Part shown: positions 6,800-8,453 of the stretch, piece after piece | Position numbering within the stretch: the first letter of the stretch is position 1 | Layout of the letters: every line of letters begins with the position of its first letter | NCBI GenBank assembly: GCA_019084435.1 | Contig: JAHRFV010000172.1 | Coordinates: forward strand, 1-8,453 | DNA length: 8,453 nucleotides | Reading direction: 5' to 3' | Source: Dethiosulfatibacter sp. | Lineage (GTDB): Bacteria > Bacillota_A > Clostridia > Tissierellales > Dethiosulfatibacteraceae | The notes under the pieces: model-generated | Told to the model about the DNA's origin: nothing | The model's input: only the letters and a program-made list of their open reading frames with translations | The model's database searches: none | Program-made: the position numbers and the translations under genes

Positions 6800-6807
<8 letters not shown>
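6773..6807 (-). terminator. Hairpin with U tract between dnaK and dnaJ (attenuator-like)
   Basis: On the minus strand an 11-bp perfect stem, AAAGCTAAATC (6807-6797) pairing with GATTTAGCTTT (6792-6782) around the loop ATTT, starts inside the last dnaK codons and includes its TAA (6802-6800). After ACC comes a run of six T (6778-6773). This is the layout of an intrinsic terminator, but the stem is AT-rich (3 of 11 pairs are G:C) and the U run is offset by 3 nt, so it is probably leaky. It could lower dnaJ relative to dnaK, or act as a 3' stabiliser or processing site. Confidence 0.6.

Positions 6808-8453
<1,646 letters not shown>

Overview
The window looks like a low-GC Gram-positive genome of clostridial type. 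The minus-strand order dnaK–dnaJ–prmA–rsmE–mtaB–HIT–rpsU–yqeY with phoH close by is the classic Firmicutes chaperone/ribosome-maintenance block. The proteins are Firmicutes-like, Shine-Dalgarno sites follow GGAGG, and the promoters are of the SigA type. No species is claimed.

Layout from left to right. Positions 1-671 (minus) hold the N-terminal two thirds of a PhoH-family ATPase, cut by the left edge. Positions 672-799 are a divergent intergenic region with a candidate promoter on each strand. Positions 800-1498 (plus) hold deoD, purine nucleoside phosphorylase, the only complete gene on the plus strand. A compact bidirectional terminator (about 1497-1523) separates it from yqeY, which converges on it. 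Positions 1522-8314 (minus) form a nearly gapless gene series, given here in transcription order: dnaK (5' end missing), a hairpin, dnaJ, prmA, rsmE, mtaB, a HIT protein, then rpsU and yqeY behind an extra promoter.

Functionally, the minus-strand cluster combines protein folding (DnaK/DnaJ) with upkeep of the translation apparatus: L11 methylation (PrmA), 16S rRNA U1498 methylation (RsmE), tRNA t6A37 methylthiolation (MtaB), ribosomal protein S21 and the GatB-like protein YqeY. Junctions from dnaJ to the HIT gene are 0-20 nt or overlapping, with non-ATG starts at several genes, which suggests translational coupling. DeoD belongs to purine salvage and appears to interrupt the usual path from rpsU-yqeY to phoH.

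The most unusual structure is at the right edge. Positions 8315-8453 are a near-perfect inverted copy (135 of 139 positions) of 8111-8249 inside dnaK, with a 65-bp spacer. The inverted arm runs to the last base and replaces the first ~110 codons of dnaK. This is best read as a fold-back chimera from amplification or assembly rather than biology. I see no convincing evidence of a new biological system; the rest is a conserved housekeeping region with some interesting regulatory details.
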